Below are positions 1-9,329 of a DNA stretch of 29,721 bases, piece after piece. The translations under genes and the position numbers were made by a program. The DNA comes from Bremia lactucae (taxonomy: Eukaryota > Oomycota > Peronosporomycetes > Peronosporales > Peronosporaceae). The stretch covers positions 1-29,721 of the forward strand of contig NW_027152080.1 of NCBI RefSeq assembly GCF_004359215.1, read 5' to 3'. The notes beneath the pieces were generated by a model. That model did no database searches. It saw only the letters and a program-made list of their open reading frames with translations, and was not told the origin of the DNA. Within the stretch, counting starts at the first letter, position 1. Each line of letters begins with the position of its first letter.

Positions 1-361
1 CAACAAAAAACGGTCGGGGCTGTGTGGCGTCAAATAACTTTATTCGTCGCTAGAGGGTCGTACACTCAAACATGTTGAGCGCGACATCCCTCAAACGAGG
101 ATGACGGTGCGTCTAGCGACAGGCGCATCGATAACAGTAATGATACGCGTAGTGAAATTTCACTACACGTTAATAGATTTACAGTACGACGATGATTTCA
201 TCGTACTGGATTTAGGTGACAAATTTGATGTCATCCTAGGTTTACCTTGGCTCAGAAATATGAGCCAAGAATCAGCTGGCAGTATCGATCCGAAAGATAC
301 CTGCCACTTGTTCATCAAATGGCCATCTGAGGAAGGTCTTGGAGTGTCCACAAGCGTGTAG
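1..361 (+). pseudogene. Retropepsin-like protease remnant of copy A
   Basis: The protein ASNNFIRR at 27-50 and the open stretch 101-361 (LATGAS, then FDVILGLPWL at about residues 42-51) match the retropepsin fold of gypsy polyproteins, which ends in an ILGLPWL-type flap and core. The segment before ASN, where the catalytic D-S/T/C-G triad should lie, reads GCV, so the catalytic Asp is absent. A stop at 51 and a frame change separate the two halves. In an intact element this enzyme would cut the Gag-Pol precursor inside virus-like particles. Confidence 0.65.
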
Positions 362-735
362 ATGTACTACGCGTGAGTGCGATGGCCCTACTTCTGGTAC
401 GGTCGTTAGTACGACAGGACCAGATCACAGTGTGATTACTAATCACACTGAGGAGTCAGCTGCCGGCGGCTGTGCTAATACACAAGCAGCGATTGAGAAA
501 TGAATGTACGCCTAGTTGGTGACATTCAAGGAATATACCGGTTGTTTAAAGGGGCAACCGATGATCCTAGGTCGAGAATAGAGTCGACCTATTGCACAAA
601 ACGAACGGGATCTCAGCAGCTCTTCAATGAACGAAAGTGTCCTCGATGTGAAGACTTGGATTTAGAGAAATGATACTCAATCCTGAAAGTCACTTAAGAC
701 AAATCCTCTATACGAGAATTAAATAGAACTCAGGG
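362..735 (+). pseudogene. Protease-RT spacer of copy A
   Basis: No open frame survives. The DNA is alignable by eye with 23905-24780 in copy C: both contain a stretch reading GTGAGTGCGATGGCC, then a mutated acidic spacer. It is therefore the decayed polyprotein spacer rather than unique sequence. Confidence 0.5.
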
Positions 736-1255
736 ATGTATTCCCTGAAGTAGTTCCATGCGAGTTGCCTAACGATAAAGGCACTTGATATCATCGAGCT
801 CAAACCGGGCTCGATGTACTGTGTCATGAAGCAGTGGCCACCGCCTCGTAAACAAGTACTTGCGATCGATAAATTCTTTACCGATCGAGTAAAAGCGGGC
901 CATGAAAGGAAGTCAACCTCCCCACATAGCTCTCCAACCTTCTGTATGCCAAAGGCGACAGGAGGGTGGCGGATAGTGCACGCATTTAATAAACTGAATG
1001 CTGCAACGGTACCGGCTCAAACGCCGATACCTAGAAAAGACGTAATCATAGATGGTATGTCTAAGAGTACCATCTTTCCGTCTATGGATCTGATGGATGA
1101 TTTTTATCAGATCCTTATGCGTGAACAAGACATCCCGTACACAGCAGTGAGCACTCCCAGTGGGATGCTCTGGAAATAGCTCGTAATACCACCGGGGCTT
1201 AGTAATGCCCCTGCAACTTTCAACAGATGCGTAACGAATCTGTTGAGACCAAGGA
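736..1255 (+). pseudogene. Reverse transcriptase remnant of copy A
   Basis: The open stretch 814-1179 holds the N-terminal fingers and palm of a gypsy RT: VLAIDKFF, TGGWRIVHAFNKLN, and the motif A region FPSMDLMDDFYQI with its Asp. A TAG at 1177-1179 interrupts the frame, after which LSNAPATFNR continues. The sequence then jumps at about 1255 to the spacer before integrase, so the Y-x-D-D active site and all of RNase H are deleted. The same region is present and open in the inverted block of copy B (6777-8118). Confidence 0.85.
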
Positions 1256-2221
1256 CCTTCTGCGTTTAATGGATCATCTGATGAATCCATTTGATAAATC
1301 TTTTAAGGTTTTACGGTTTTATATCGATCGTCATCCTATCGATACACAACACGCAATGGCTTACTGTACTACGCAGCCGTTGCCGGCGACACTCTACGTG
1401 TCGTCGTTCCAACCCACAATGGTTTGCGCTTGCGCATCATGTATGAGTGTCACGATGCACCAACAAGTGGGCATCGTGGACGTGAGAAAACTTATCTTAC
1501 AGTAAGTCGTAACATTTACTGGCCCCGCCTATCAGTTCGTGCGGAAGTACATTCGTTCTTAAAGGTATGTCAACGGGTGAAGTCTAGCTCTTCATCCCGT
1601 GCCCCTATCCAACCTCTACCACTTCTCGCAGAATGTTGGCAGTCCGTATTCATGGACTTCGTCTACGGGTTTCCCGAAGACGATCACAAAAACAATTGAA
1701 TTCTTGTTTTTGTAGACAGATTCAGCACGATGGAACATCTAGTTGCAGTACCAAAGTCGATCACGGCTCCGGAGTGTGCCCGTGTCTTAAAATCGACAAG
1801 GTATTCAAACTCCACGGTTTACGGCGGGGTTTTGGCAACCCGATCTCTCGGAACACGGCTGACAATGTCAACTTCTGATAATCCAGCTACAGATGGTCAG
1901 ATGCAACGCGTAAATGCGTCCTCGAAAAAATACTTTGAAGTTACGCCTGATTGTTTCCGAATTGGACCGAGGTTATACCGATGGTCGAATTCGCCATCAA
2001 TAATTCGGTGCATGCGTCTACAACGCATACACTGTGCTTCGCGAATGGCTTACGCCATCCACGCATACCCACCCAATTAGAGGGTTCCTTTCGTTTAAGG
2101 GGGGACTCGCACGAGCAAAGCTATTTCTGGCTCATGCTCATCACGCGTTGTAGTTGCTAACGACGCGAATGATGTCGATGTCAAAGAAATCGACTTCGAA
2201 GATAAGAAAGCCCTTAGGGCA
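1256..2221 (+). pseudogene. Integrase N-terminal and core domains of copy A
   Basis: Reading across frames gives the zinc-binding H-x-H region (HDAPTSGHRG at about 1448-1477) and a Cys pair region (FLKVCQRVK) in which the first Cys appears lost. The core keeps the first catalytic Asp (FMDFVYGFPEDD, about 1650-1685). Further on STSDNPATDGQ is seen, but the position that normally follows as TER reads MQR, so the catalytic Glu is gone. At least four frame changes or stops break it. In an intact copy this enzyme inserts the cDNA into the chromosome. Confidence 0.8.
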
Positions 2222-2641
2222 TTGCACACAAAGCGCACTGGGAAAGACAAAACAAATGAGTCAGCAGAAGGGTTTTTGCTGGGTCGAGAATCAGTAGTTC
2301 TTTTCGTGCAGGATATCATTGCTAACGCAGTGAACGTCAGCAACGGAACGCAGACAAACATTGGAAGAGCAAATGTTCTTTCGTTTAAAATTAATAATCT
2401 AGTACTACTGTCTACGGTAAACTTACCTAAGCGTGTGGTCACTAATGTGGGTAGTAGTAAGCTACTACCCAAGTTCATTGAGTCTTTCCGTGTACTGCAT
2501 CGCAGAGGCAATGCGTACACAATAAGATTGCCACGTAGGATGCGAACTCATTCTGCGTTTACGTTGGTCGGCTCCGCCCGTACCATCAGTACGCGGTTTC
2601 TTTCGAGGACAGATCTGACCACCCTTTTCAATAATCCCTAA
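2222..2641 (+). pseudogene. Integrase C-terminal GPY/F-type module of copy A
   Basis: A 139-codon open stretch carries the C-terminal module of gypsy integrases: LVLLSTVNLPKR, then KLLPKFIESFRVLHR, RGNAYTIRLPRRMRTH. The normal GPF triplet reads ESF here; copy C reads GPF at the same place (IGPFRVLHR, about 28063-28089). The frame ends at a TAA at 2639-2641, before the chromodomain linker. This module helps DNA binding and multimerisation of integrase. Confidence 0.8.
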
Positions 2642-2648
2642 AATATTC

Positions 2649-3240
2649 TTGTGGTCACGACCAAATTTTTTTGTTGAATCTGTAGTTTCTCATGCCAGGT
2701 CCGAAGATCCTCGAAACCGCGATGTGCAGAATAAAGCTTATCACGAAGAGCGAGATATTTCCGTTCGTACTCCAACATGGAGTACGGACTCTTCGAAAGG
2801 TCTTCCAACAAATCTCTATAGCGAGCCTTCACCGTCTGCTCCAACGAGCGACGCTTACCGCGCTCGTGATCAAGTCCATCTTCCAACTTTTGGAGGTAGC
2901 GGTCGATCGTCGACCCTAGATTCGACACATGGGTCGGATCTAAATTTTCCTTCTCTGCCACAACCTTTGGTGGATTCCCACAGTGGTCAGCCTTTCCTTG
3001 TGAAACGTACTCAAAACCACCGTGATGTGAAGGGGCAGCGAACGAGTTATCTTGTTCGGTGGCGCGGTTATCCACCTTCACATGATAGCTGAGAGCCTCG
3101 TTTCCAGCTGGTTGTTGATATTGAGGGCCTCGTCCGTCTGTATGACGAGACCCATCCAATGGACCTTCTGACCCATCCAAAAAAACGCGCCCCTGGAGCT
3201 TGTAAATCGATTGCAAAACGTCATTCGCATCGTGCATCTC
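2649..3240 (+). pseudogene. Linker and chromodomain of copy A
   Basis: The open stretch 2649-3092 has a Ser/Pro/Asp-rich linker, then FLVKRTQNHRDVKG and TSYLVRWRGYPPSHDS, a clear chromodomain with its aromatic cage residues (Y in SYLV, W in VRWRG). A TGA at 3090-3092 replaces the usual Trp of the DSWEP motif. After a frame change QLVVDIEGLVRLYDETHP continues the domain. In chromoviruses the domain targets integration to marked chromatin. The minus strand across this interval is also open for 199 codons (2638-3237), but I read that as a shadow. Confidence 0.85.
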
Positions 3241-3289
3241 GATAGAGATGCGAGCCCTTCCCCAGGGCGAAGAAAAGGGAAAGACATCC

Positions 3290-4200
3290 CCTTTTACTCG
3301 TTTCGTTTGTCAACATAACACGATTATGGATCACCCCACGTGAGGTATGGAAGTCCTGCCTCACGTGACAACCGATGCAATTTAAACCTTGAACCGGTTA
3401 GAGTTCATTTCTCAAACTTAACGCGAATCGCGTTAAGGCTTTGAAGCCAGGCTTCGCGTCCAATGTCTTTGACATTGCGAATATACGCGTCCAGGCTTGC
3501 ATCAACGAGATTTTATCTCGTTTGTTGTTGCCACTGTACCATCGATGCTTAAGAAAAGCATCGAAATGAAAATCTTTCTCAGCGCGAAAGTTCTTCGCAC
3601 GGGATCAAGGCATGTAGCTTTGTCGCAATAAATTAGGATATTTATCCTGAGGAGTTGTCTCTCCAGACAAGCTATTGAGTAGCCGTTTGGGCAAAAGCCA
3701 AGGCTTCTTCTCAGGGCAAGACGAGACATTTTATTGTATACGCTCCGCTGAGTGGTACCCACTGTAGCGGGGGTACCCCAAGAACTTTTATTACGATGGC
3801 TTACGTCATCACCACGAACAGAAATATGTGCGGGTGACGACACGAGAGACGGTGCTGGCGATGAGGAATCATTCTCATCGTCGAAACTGAATATGCTATT
3901 GCGAATGCTAAAAAATAGCACATCTATCCGATTTTAGCCCCTCATTTGAAGGCTGTTCTGTTCTCTCCGAGTCGGCCGATTCGTCCGACTTGCATTTGTA
4001 TTCAACCTCCAAAGAGGGGTCGCATTCGCGTGGTTACCCACTACGTGCACGCACAGCATTTAGAGTGGGGGAGGTCTGTCGCAAGAGACAATAATGCGTC
4101 ACTCGCGGCTGCATGAACTGCAGCCTAAGGCTCCGCACTATTCGCACACCGCATGGACTTTTAACCTTGCGATAGAATTGAAAATGATGTCCTGACCAAT
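3290..4200 (-). pseudogene. Minus-strand gag-like block of copy A
   Basis: Read on the minus strand in several frames, the block shares protein motifs with the blocks at 9330-10343 and 28790-29721. Examples are a HRWYSG stretch after FDAFLK, NVKDIGREAWL followed by SLNAIRVKFEK, and LHRLSREAGLPYLTWGD. The zinc-knuckle-like Cys residues seen in copy B are lost here. An open frame of 139 codons at 3502-3921 covers only part of it. I infer a nucleocapsid/gag-type protein because copy B has a basic Ala-rich start and a Cys-rich end. Function is not proven. Confidence 0.55.
3337..3563. repeat. Cluster of short perfect hairpins in copy A
   Basis: Within 230 bases I count these perfect inverted pairs: CACGTGAGG/CCTCACGTG (3337-3367), TTAACGCGA/TCGCGTTAA (3418-3436), GAAGCC/GGCTTC (3443-3455), CAATGTC/GACATTG (3461-3477) and CGATGCTT/AAGCATCG (3543-3563). 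They sit end to end with loops of 1-13 bases. Confidence 0.85.
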
Positions 4201-4270
4201 CAACATCGTTTTTATAAGTGTTCTTATAGTGACCACTCTATTCGGTGACAGTCAGAGTGATTGTCTTTTT

Positions 4271-4282
4271 AAGGAGAAGTGA
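4271..4282 (+). promoter_or_regulatory. Candidate polypurine tract of copy A
   Basis: AAGGAGAAGTGA lies directly before the TGTAAC start of the LTR. A purine run at that spot normally primes plus-strand DNA synthesis at the 3' LTR. Copy B has AAGGTGGGGTGA in the same place. No TGG-type tRNA binding site is visible there when read on the other strand, so I take the LTR as the 3' LTR of a plus-strand element. Confidence 0.5.
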
Positions 4283-4722
4283 TGTAACTGGGTGCATCGC
4301 TACATGAAATTAACACTTAAAGGTTGTTAATCAATATATTATCTAAAAGGTAGAGAATATTAAGAAATATTACTTTACAAAGTAATATTCGGAAAGTTTA
4401 TCCATTGGTAGATTTAGGCCATTGTATTTACTTGCTCCGCGGTACAGTCAGCGCTGGACGCGCGCAAAGAGAGTGACAGATAAGACTTTTATTACATATT
4501 TATTATTAGTATATAAACAAGTTAGCATAAATAGATATAAAACGAGAAGAACTTAATTATATTTAATACAGTAATCTTTAACCCTTTTATATCAAGTGTT
4601 TTAAAGAGAGTCTTCCTCTCCACGTACAAGTGTTGGTGAAGTGACGTGAGGCACCACTCCCACTGAGGCAGAGCGAAGTGGACCTGTACTGAAGCAGTAC
4701 AAGTCAGCAGTGCCCCGTTACA
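4283..4722 (+). repeat. LTR of copy A
   Basis: The 440-bp unit begins TGTAACTGGGTG and ends TGCCCCGTTACA, so it has inverted TGTAAC/GTTACA ends. It is homologous, in reverse orientation, to the solo LTR at 16705-17154: both ends and an internal A/T-rich part match. TATA-like strings lie at 4510-4517 and 4536-4542 on the plus strand. The flanks AGTGA and ACTTT do not form a target duplication, which agrees with this being one end of a longer element. Confidence 0.8.
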
Positions 4723-5417
4723 ACTTTGCTCATATCAAACATCTCTTGTATTCCGCCTCCTAGATAAAGTACTCAGCGTTAATTCCTGGCGCTTGAGAAT
4801 TCTCTGACCAATTCTGTAACGGGCTAAAGTTGCCCGAATGTTACACAATCCCCGTTAAGTACACTTGGTGTACTTAAGGGGATGGTCAATTACTTAAATT
4901 AAGTAATTAGACCCACCACTCGGGTGTGATTCACATTTGTGACCAGCTCATGTGTATGTGATGCACATAGGTGCATTCACATTAGGAGGGATGACGGCTA
5001 GCGTCATCCGTTGCGCGAGGTATCTAGAAAGATAAGCTAGCCATACATAATAGAATTATCCACACCGATGACATTTCTGATTGGTAAAAATAGGTACATA
5101 AATTTAATACGATTAGATTTATGTCATTCTGAAAGCTGCTTCCAACTTGGTAAGTGCGGTAAAAGTGTCGTCACGGGAGCGATAATCCGAGGAGCCGGAT
5201 CACCGCTCCCGTGACGACACTTTTAAGTGCGTTGGGTGAGGTCTCTAAGGCGCCCACCACAACTACCTCACTGCACGCAAGAGAAGACGGTTTAACCGCG
5301 TCCTCGCTATGCTATGGTGTGTGTCTAAGTAGAGCGTTACCATAATAAGACGTGCCGCTTACACTTCGTAGCGCTTGATATCCTTCCCACGACCCGCATC
5401 TCTGCGTGTGTACGTGA
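4723..5417. other. Possible second LTR and gag leader, no coding seen
   Basis: No gene is seen. A string TGTAACGGG at 4815-4823 looks like the start of another LTR in plus orientation about 600 bases before the gag of copy B; I could not find its end. Bases 4901-4920 are an exact inverted match to 10972-10991, so related LTR pieces flank the copy B composite. A large hairpin follows at 5160-5225. Confidence 0.35.
5160..5225. repeat. Large nested hairpin before gag
   Basis: Arms 5160-5181 and 5204-5225 pair over 22 bases without mismatch (outer part AAAAGTGTCGTCACGG). The 22-base loop holds a second stem ATCCG/CGGAT (5185-5189 with 5196-5200) closing AGGAGC. It lies about 190 bases before the first gag ATG. 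Confidence 0.9.
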
Positions 5418-5418
5418 G

Positions 5419-6505
5419 GATGAGCCTCAACATCGATTGGGCTCGTTTCCCCACCTCTCCGAGAATCATCGGGAGGTGGCAGGGCACTTGGCGCAGGGAC
5501 TTGGTGAACAAGCCCTGGCCAAACTTTTGAGCAACATGTTTCTCAGTTGGAGAAGTTTGAGACATTCGTGCTCGGACAGCGAAGAGCCGTGTCCGTGGCA
5601 CATAGCCATGCTGCGGCGGAGTCCGTCACTCAGACTCAGGATGAGCTGAGGCATGAGCAAGCTTGGAGCGAGGCTCTTATCAGGACTGTTAAGATGCTCT
5701 CTGCCGGCCGCATCAGCTGAGGCCCATTCGGATGGAACTGCAGCGAACACGAATGTTCACAAGCTGTTAGCTGTGGAGCAATGCGGTGTCGCGCATCTCA
5801 TCACGGATGGTGTCGTACGCCATGTCGCATCTGCGTGGTAAGGCCTCAGAGTGGGCTTACTCGGCGCTTATGGCGGACAGAAAGGCGTTCCCTACATGGG
5901 CGATCTTAAAAAAAAACATTCGCGCCATGTACCAGCCGCCGAACAACGAAGTGTTGCTTCAGGCGCGCCTCTTTGGACCGCGACAGGCGAAGCGATCTCT
6001 GCAAGAGTATGTGCAAGAGATGCGCTCGCTGTCGGCGTCCATTACTGTAGGTCAGATCCCGGAGCACATTAAGGTGCCCATGTTTTTGAACGAACTACGG
6101 CATGGCCCATCGCAACAGGTCCTTTTCAGAAAGGTGCCATCGACGATGGAAAAGGCAATCCAAATTGCCTTAGTTGAGGAGCAATCCTACAGCTGTGTCT
6201 CGGCGATAGCTTGGTATAAGCCGTCGGCCGAGAGGTCAGATGCCACTCCCTTGAAGTTGGGCAATGCAGACGTGGTCTGTTTAAAATGCGGGCAAGCGCG
6301 GCCATATGATGGCTCTTTGCTATGCCAGGGTCCCTGTTGGGGCGAAGACGCCCAGCAAGAGGACTCCCTACCCAAAGGGCGACGGCAAGAACTTGCGTGC
6401 GAGATGCCTGAGTTCTGCATCAACGACTGAGGGGTCGGGAAATGCAGAAGTGCAGTAGGGTCGAAATGCCCTAATGATGCGGACTCTGAAGCTACCCCTA
6501 AGCTC
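5419..6505 (+). pseudogene. Plus-strand gag of copy B composite
   Basis: The best stretch, 5786-6430, contains a retrotransposon gag (capsid) domain: HLRGKASEWAYSAL, then FPTWAILKK, AKRSLQEYVQEMRSLSAS and a MEKAIQIALVEE helix. Before it, shifted frames give a helical N-terminal part (VSQLEKFETFVLGQRRA). The zinc knuckle begins CLKCG at about 6279-6293, but an apparent extra G in GGG (6289-6291) shifts the frame; the other frame reads GKRGHMMALC, completing C-x2-C-x4-H-x4-C. ATG 5419 is the first plausible start. Intact Gag would form the particle shell and bind RNA. The sequence then joins integrase directly, with PR, RT and RNase H missing. Confidence 0.8.
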
Positions 6506-6509
6506 AAAG

Positions 6510-6776
6510 TTGTACAATGATTCGCGCTTGCGCATCATGTATGAGTGCCCAAAGACCAACAAGTGGACATCGTGGACGTGAGACAACTTATCTTACAGCA
6601 AGTCACGACATTTACTGGCCATGCCAGTATCAATTCTTGCGCAAGTACATTCGTGCTTGCGAGGTATGTCAACGGGTGAAGCCCCGCCGTGTACCTCTTT
6701 AACCTCTCCCACTTCGGCAGAATGTTGGCAGTCCGTATCTATGGACTTCGTTTTCGGATTTCCCGAAGACGAACAG
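6510..6776 (+). pseudogene. Integrase zinc-binding part, copy B
   Basis: RLRIMYEC, SGHRGRET-type sequence (one frameshift) and IRACEVCQRVK give the H-H-C-C zinc-binding domain, followed by ECWQSVSMDFVFGFPED with the first catalytic Asp. At about 6776 the reading stops abruptly where the inverted RT-RNase H block begins. The corresponding integrase core after FPED is missing here and does not resume until about 8118, near the core's end. Confidence 0.8.
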
Positions 6777-8118
6777 CATCAGCGACGACATCAAGTCGTC
6801 CTGGTTTATATTCTACGGAGAAATTATACGCCGCGAAGAAGGAAAGACACCTCGCCATTCTTTGCGAGTGGTGTGGGCTATTTACGGCCGTGCATAATGA
6901 CGCATGGTCCGCATATACGTTGTACAATCTATCTCCTAGGAGGTAGATCCTAAATTTAGCCAATGCATATTTCATGGCAAGGAGTTCCTTGTCATGCACT
7001 GGGTAATTGCGTTCAGCTGGTTGCAGCTGACGCGATTGGTAACAGACGACGCGCTCCGCGCCATCTGTATCGTATTGCATTAACGCACAGCCGATTGCGA
7101 AATCGCTGGCGTCACAGACCACATGGAATGGTCTGTCTTGATCTGCAATCGCCAAGATAGGCGATTGCATCAAGCTTTGCTTGATATCTTCAAAGGAACG
7201 CTGACAATCAGCGTGCCATAACCATTCTCCGTCTTTTTTGAAGAGACGAGAGAGATGATCTGCCTTCTCAACATAATTGCGGGAGTTCTTGTGCAAGTAC
7301 GCCGCTAGCCCAAGGAACTTTCTAAGTCCCTTGACATCGACTGGAAATGGCCAGTCGGTAATTGCCTTGATCTTTTCGGGATCAGGGCGCACGCCGTGTT
7401 TACCGACGATGCACCCAAGAAGTGTTTTTTCGCTTGCAGCGAATATGCACTTCTCGAGATTTGCGTGCAACATGTGCTTTTGCATAAATGTAAAAATCTG
7501 ACGAACGTGATTTTTATGAACTTCCACGTCCGCCTTTCTGTCAATTGTCTGACTATGGACGAAAAAATCGTCAAAATAACTCGGTGCGAATTTTTGCACC
7601 GGACTCAACGGATTCGTTACGCATCTGTTGAAAGTTGCAGGAGCGTTACTAAGCTCCTGTGGCATTAATAGCTTTTTCCAAAGCATCCCACTGGGAGTGC
7701 TCACTGCTGTGTACGGGATGTCTTGTTCACGCATAAGGATCTGATAAAATTCATCCATCAGATCCATAGACGGAAAGATGGTACTCTTAGACATACCATC
7801 TATGATTACGTCTTTTCTAGGTATCGGCGTTTGAGCCGGTACCGTTGCAGCATTCAGTTTATTAAATGCGTGCACTATCCGCCACCCTCCTGTCGCCTTC
7901 GGCACACAGAAGGTTGGAGAGCTATGTGGGGAGGTTGACCTCCTTTCATGGCCCGCTTTTACGCGACCGGTAAAGAATTTATCGATCGCAAGTACTTCTT
8001 CACGTGGCAGTGGCCACTGCTTCACTGACACAGTACTTCGAGCCCGGTTTGAGCTCGATCTAATGTCGAGTGCCTTAATCCATAGGCAACTCGCATGGAA
8101 CTATCTAGGGAATACAAG
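6777..8118 (-). pseudogene. Inverted RT-RNase H block within copy B
   Basis: The minus strand is open for 430 codons (6739-8031, of which the part below 6777 is read-through). It shows RT with TGGWRIVHAFNKLN, FPSMDLMDEFYQI, LSNAPATFNR, and the active site YFDDFFVHS, then LLGCIVGKHGVRPDPEKI and FLGLAAYLHK. RNase H follows with VVCDASDFAIGCAL, NYPVHDKELLAMKYAL and YADHASL. All three catalytic regions look preserved, unlike the broken copies A and C. One end (about 8118) corresponds to the VFP-VPCELP region before RT and the other (about 6776) to the ADA(L) end of RNase H. The block therefore is an inverted pol fragment replacing integrase core sequence; without gag, PR and IN in frame it cannot act alone. 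Confidence 0.9.
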
Positions 8119-8760
8119 GACTCGCTCGAGCAAAAAAAAAGTTTAGCTCTTGCTCATCACGCATTAGCACTAAGGTCAATGCGAAAGATACTAATGTTGA
8201 TTTAATTTACATTGAGGTGGACAAACTCAGTAATAACAATAATGTTATTACTGACTTTAATAACGATGCTGAAAGACTTAACATCAAAAAGAAAATTATT
8301 AATGAGAACGATAATACTCTTAATAACGAATAGATTTAAATACCGCAGTGCGAGCCGGTCGCACTGAAAACAAAAAAAGAGATAGCAGGTAATTTTTTTT
8401 GGCTTGAGAAGCATGGGTCCGTCTTGTACAGGAGTCCATCGCTGATGCGGTGGACCAACAGAAACGGAAGACAACATACCATCAATTAATTCTAATAACC
8501 CAGTCGTACTGTCTACGGTTGACCTTCTGAAACATGTCGTGATGAAGGCAGTGATAAATTACTGCCCAGGTATATTGGGCCGTTTTGTGTTCTACATCGC
8601 TGCCTCGTGGTATGCGTGCGCGCATCCTACGTTTTATGTTGGGTATCTATGGGTACGAGGCTTCTTCCAATTCCGGGTTACACCGGAACGGTCGAGGGCA
8701 TCGCCAAAGCCTGATGGTTTCGAGCCAAAGCCTTGTTGTCTCGGAACATAGTCTGATTCT
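8118..8760 (+). pseudogene. Integrase C-terminal region, copy B
   Basis: The plus-strand reading resumes at GACTCGCTCGAGC, which matches 27577-27595 in copy C. It goes on through NAKDTNV and EVDKLSNNNNVITDF, then a deleted, shifted GPY/F module around 8500-8660 (TVDLLKHVV, PRYIGPF-like and ASSNSG pieces). Many stops show decay. The same spacer in copy C is open at 27682-27909. Confidence 0.7.
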
Positions 8761-9250
8761 CTTGAACCAGACGATCCACTCTTTCCTTCAAGGAAGAGAT
8801 CTTCTGACGAGCTGTCACCAGCTCGTTTTGAAGGGACTGACATGTCCTCTTGTTCGCCATTTGTTCAGTCGCAACCTGCGCACAATTTTTCATATGGTCA
8901 CGAAACACATTGTCGACAGTCACCGCTAACTCGCTGCGATGGGCTCGCTCGTGATCAAGATCCTCCTTTAGATAATAAGAGGAGTGGTCCAATCACGATG
9001 TTGATTCGGGCTCGTCAAATGAGTCGATCCCGATTCCCCCCCCTCCACATCCGTTGACAAATTCGAGTGATGAGAAGCATTTTCATGTTGAAAGCTTCTT
9101 GAACCGCCGTGAGGTAAAGGGGGTTCGAACGAGTCATCTCGTTCGTTGGCGAGGGTATCCACCCTCGCATGATAGTTAGGAACCTCGTTCCCAACTGATG
9201 TTGGACGGGTCTCGTCTTGCAGTACGATGAGAACATCCGCCTCGACAGAG
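8761..9250 (+). pseudogene. Linker and chromodomain of copy B
   Basis: The linker reads ARDQDPPLD and IPIPPPPHPLTNSS in shifting frames. FHVESFLNRREVKGVRTSH and LVRWRGYPPSHDS then give the chromodomain. A TAG again replaces the Trp of DSWEP, and EPRSQLMLD follows. The antisense strand is open for 104 codons at 8678-8992 and looks coiled-coil-like, but the linker/chromodomain frame is the one supported by homology. Confidence 0.8.
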
Positions 9251-9329
9251 AGTCCATCAAGAACGAACGTTTCCCGCGCTCGTAATAGTATTGAAGGTTC
9301 TCAATCCCTTGATGCATCTTGTTAGATGA

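Larger units (their letters stand above)
1..4722 (+). mobile_element. Ty3/gypsy chromodomain element, copy A (decayed)
   Basis: The order on the plus strand is protease, RT, integrase, integrase C-terminal module and chromodomain, as in chromodomain-bearing Ty3/gypsy elements. A minus-strand gag-like block and an LTR follow. The left end is cut by the window, so gag and the left LTR are not seen. RNase H and the second half of RT are deleted near position 1255. Stops and frameshifts occur in every domain, so this copy cannot be autonomous. The orientation of the whole element is inferred from pol and from a purine tract before the LTR. Confidence 0.85.

Noticed and set aside
4283..4722. Reading this LTR as the 5' LTR of a minus-strand element
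   Set aside because: A purine tract, not a TGG-type primer site, borders it on the internal side, and the same holds for copy B; kept as an alternative only, since the minus gag-like ATG in copy B is placed as if behind a 5' LTR.
8678..8992. Minus-strand ORF that looks like a coiled-coil protein
   Set aside because: It overlaps the plus-strand linker before a clear chromodomain; shared sequence between copies explains its conservation, so I did not annotate it as a gene.
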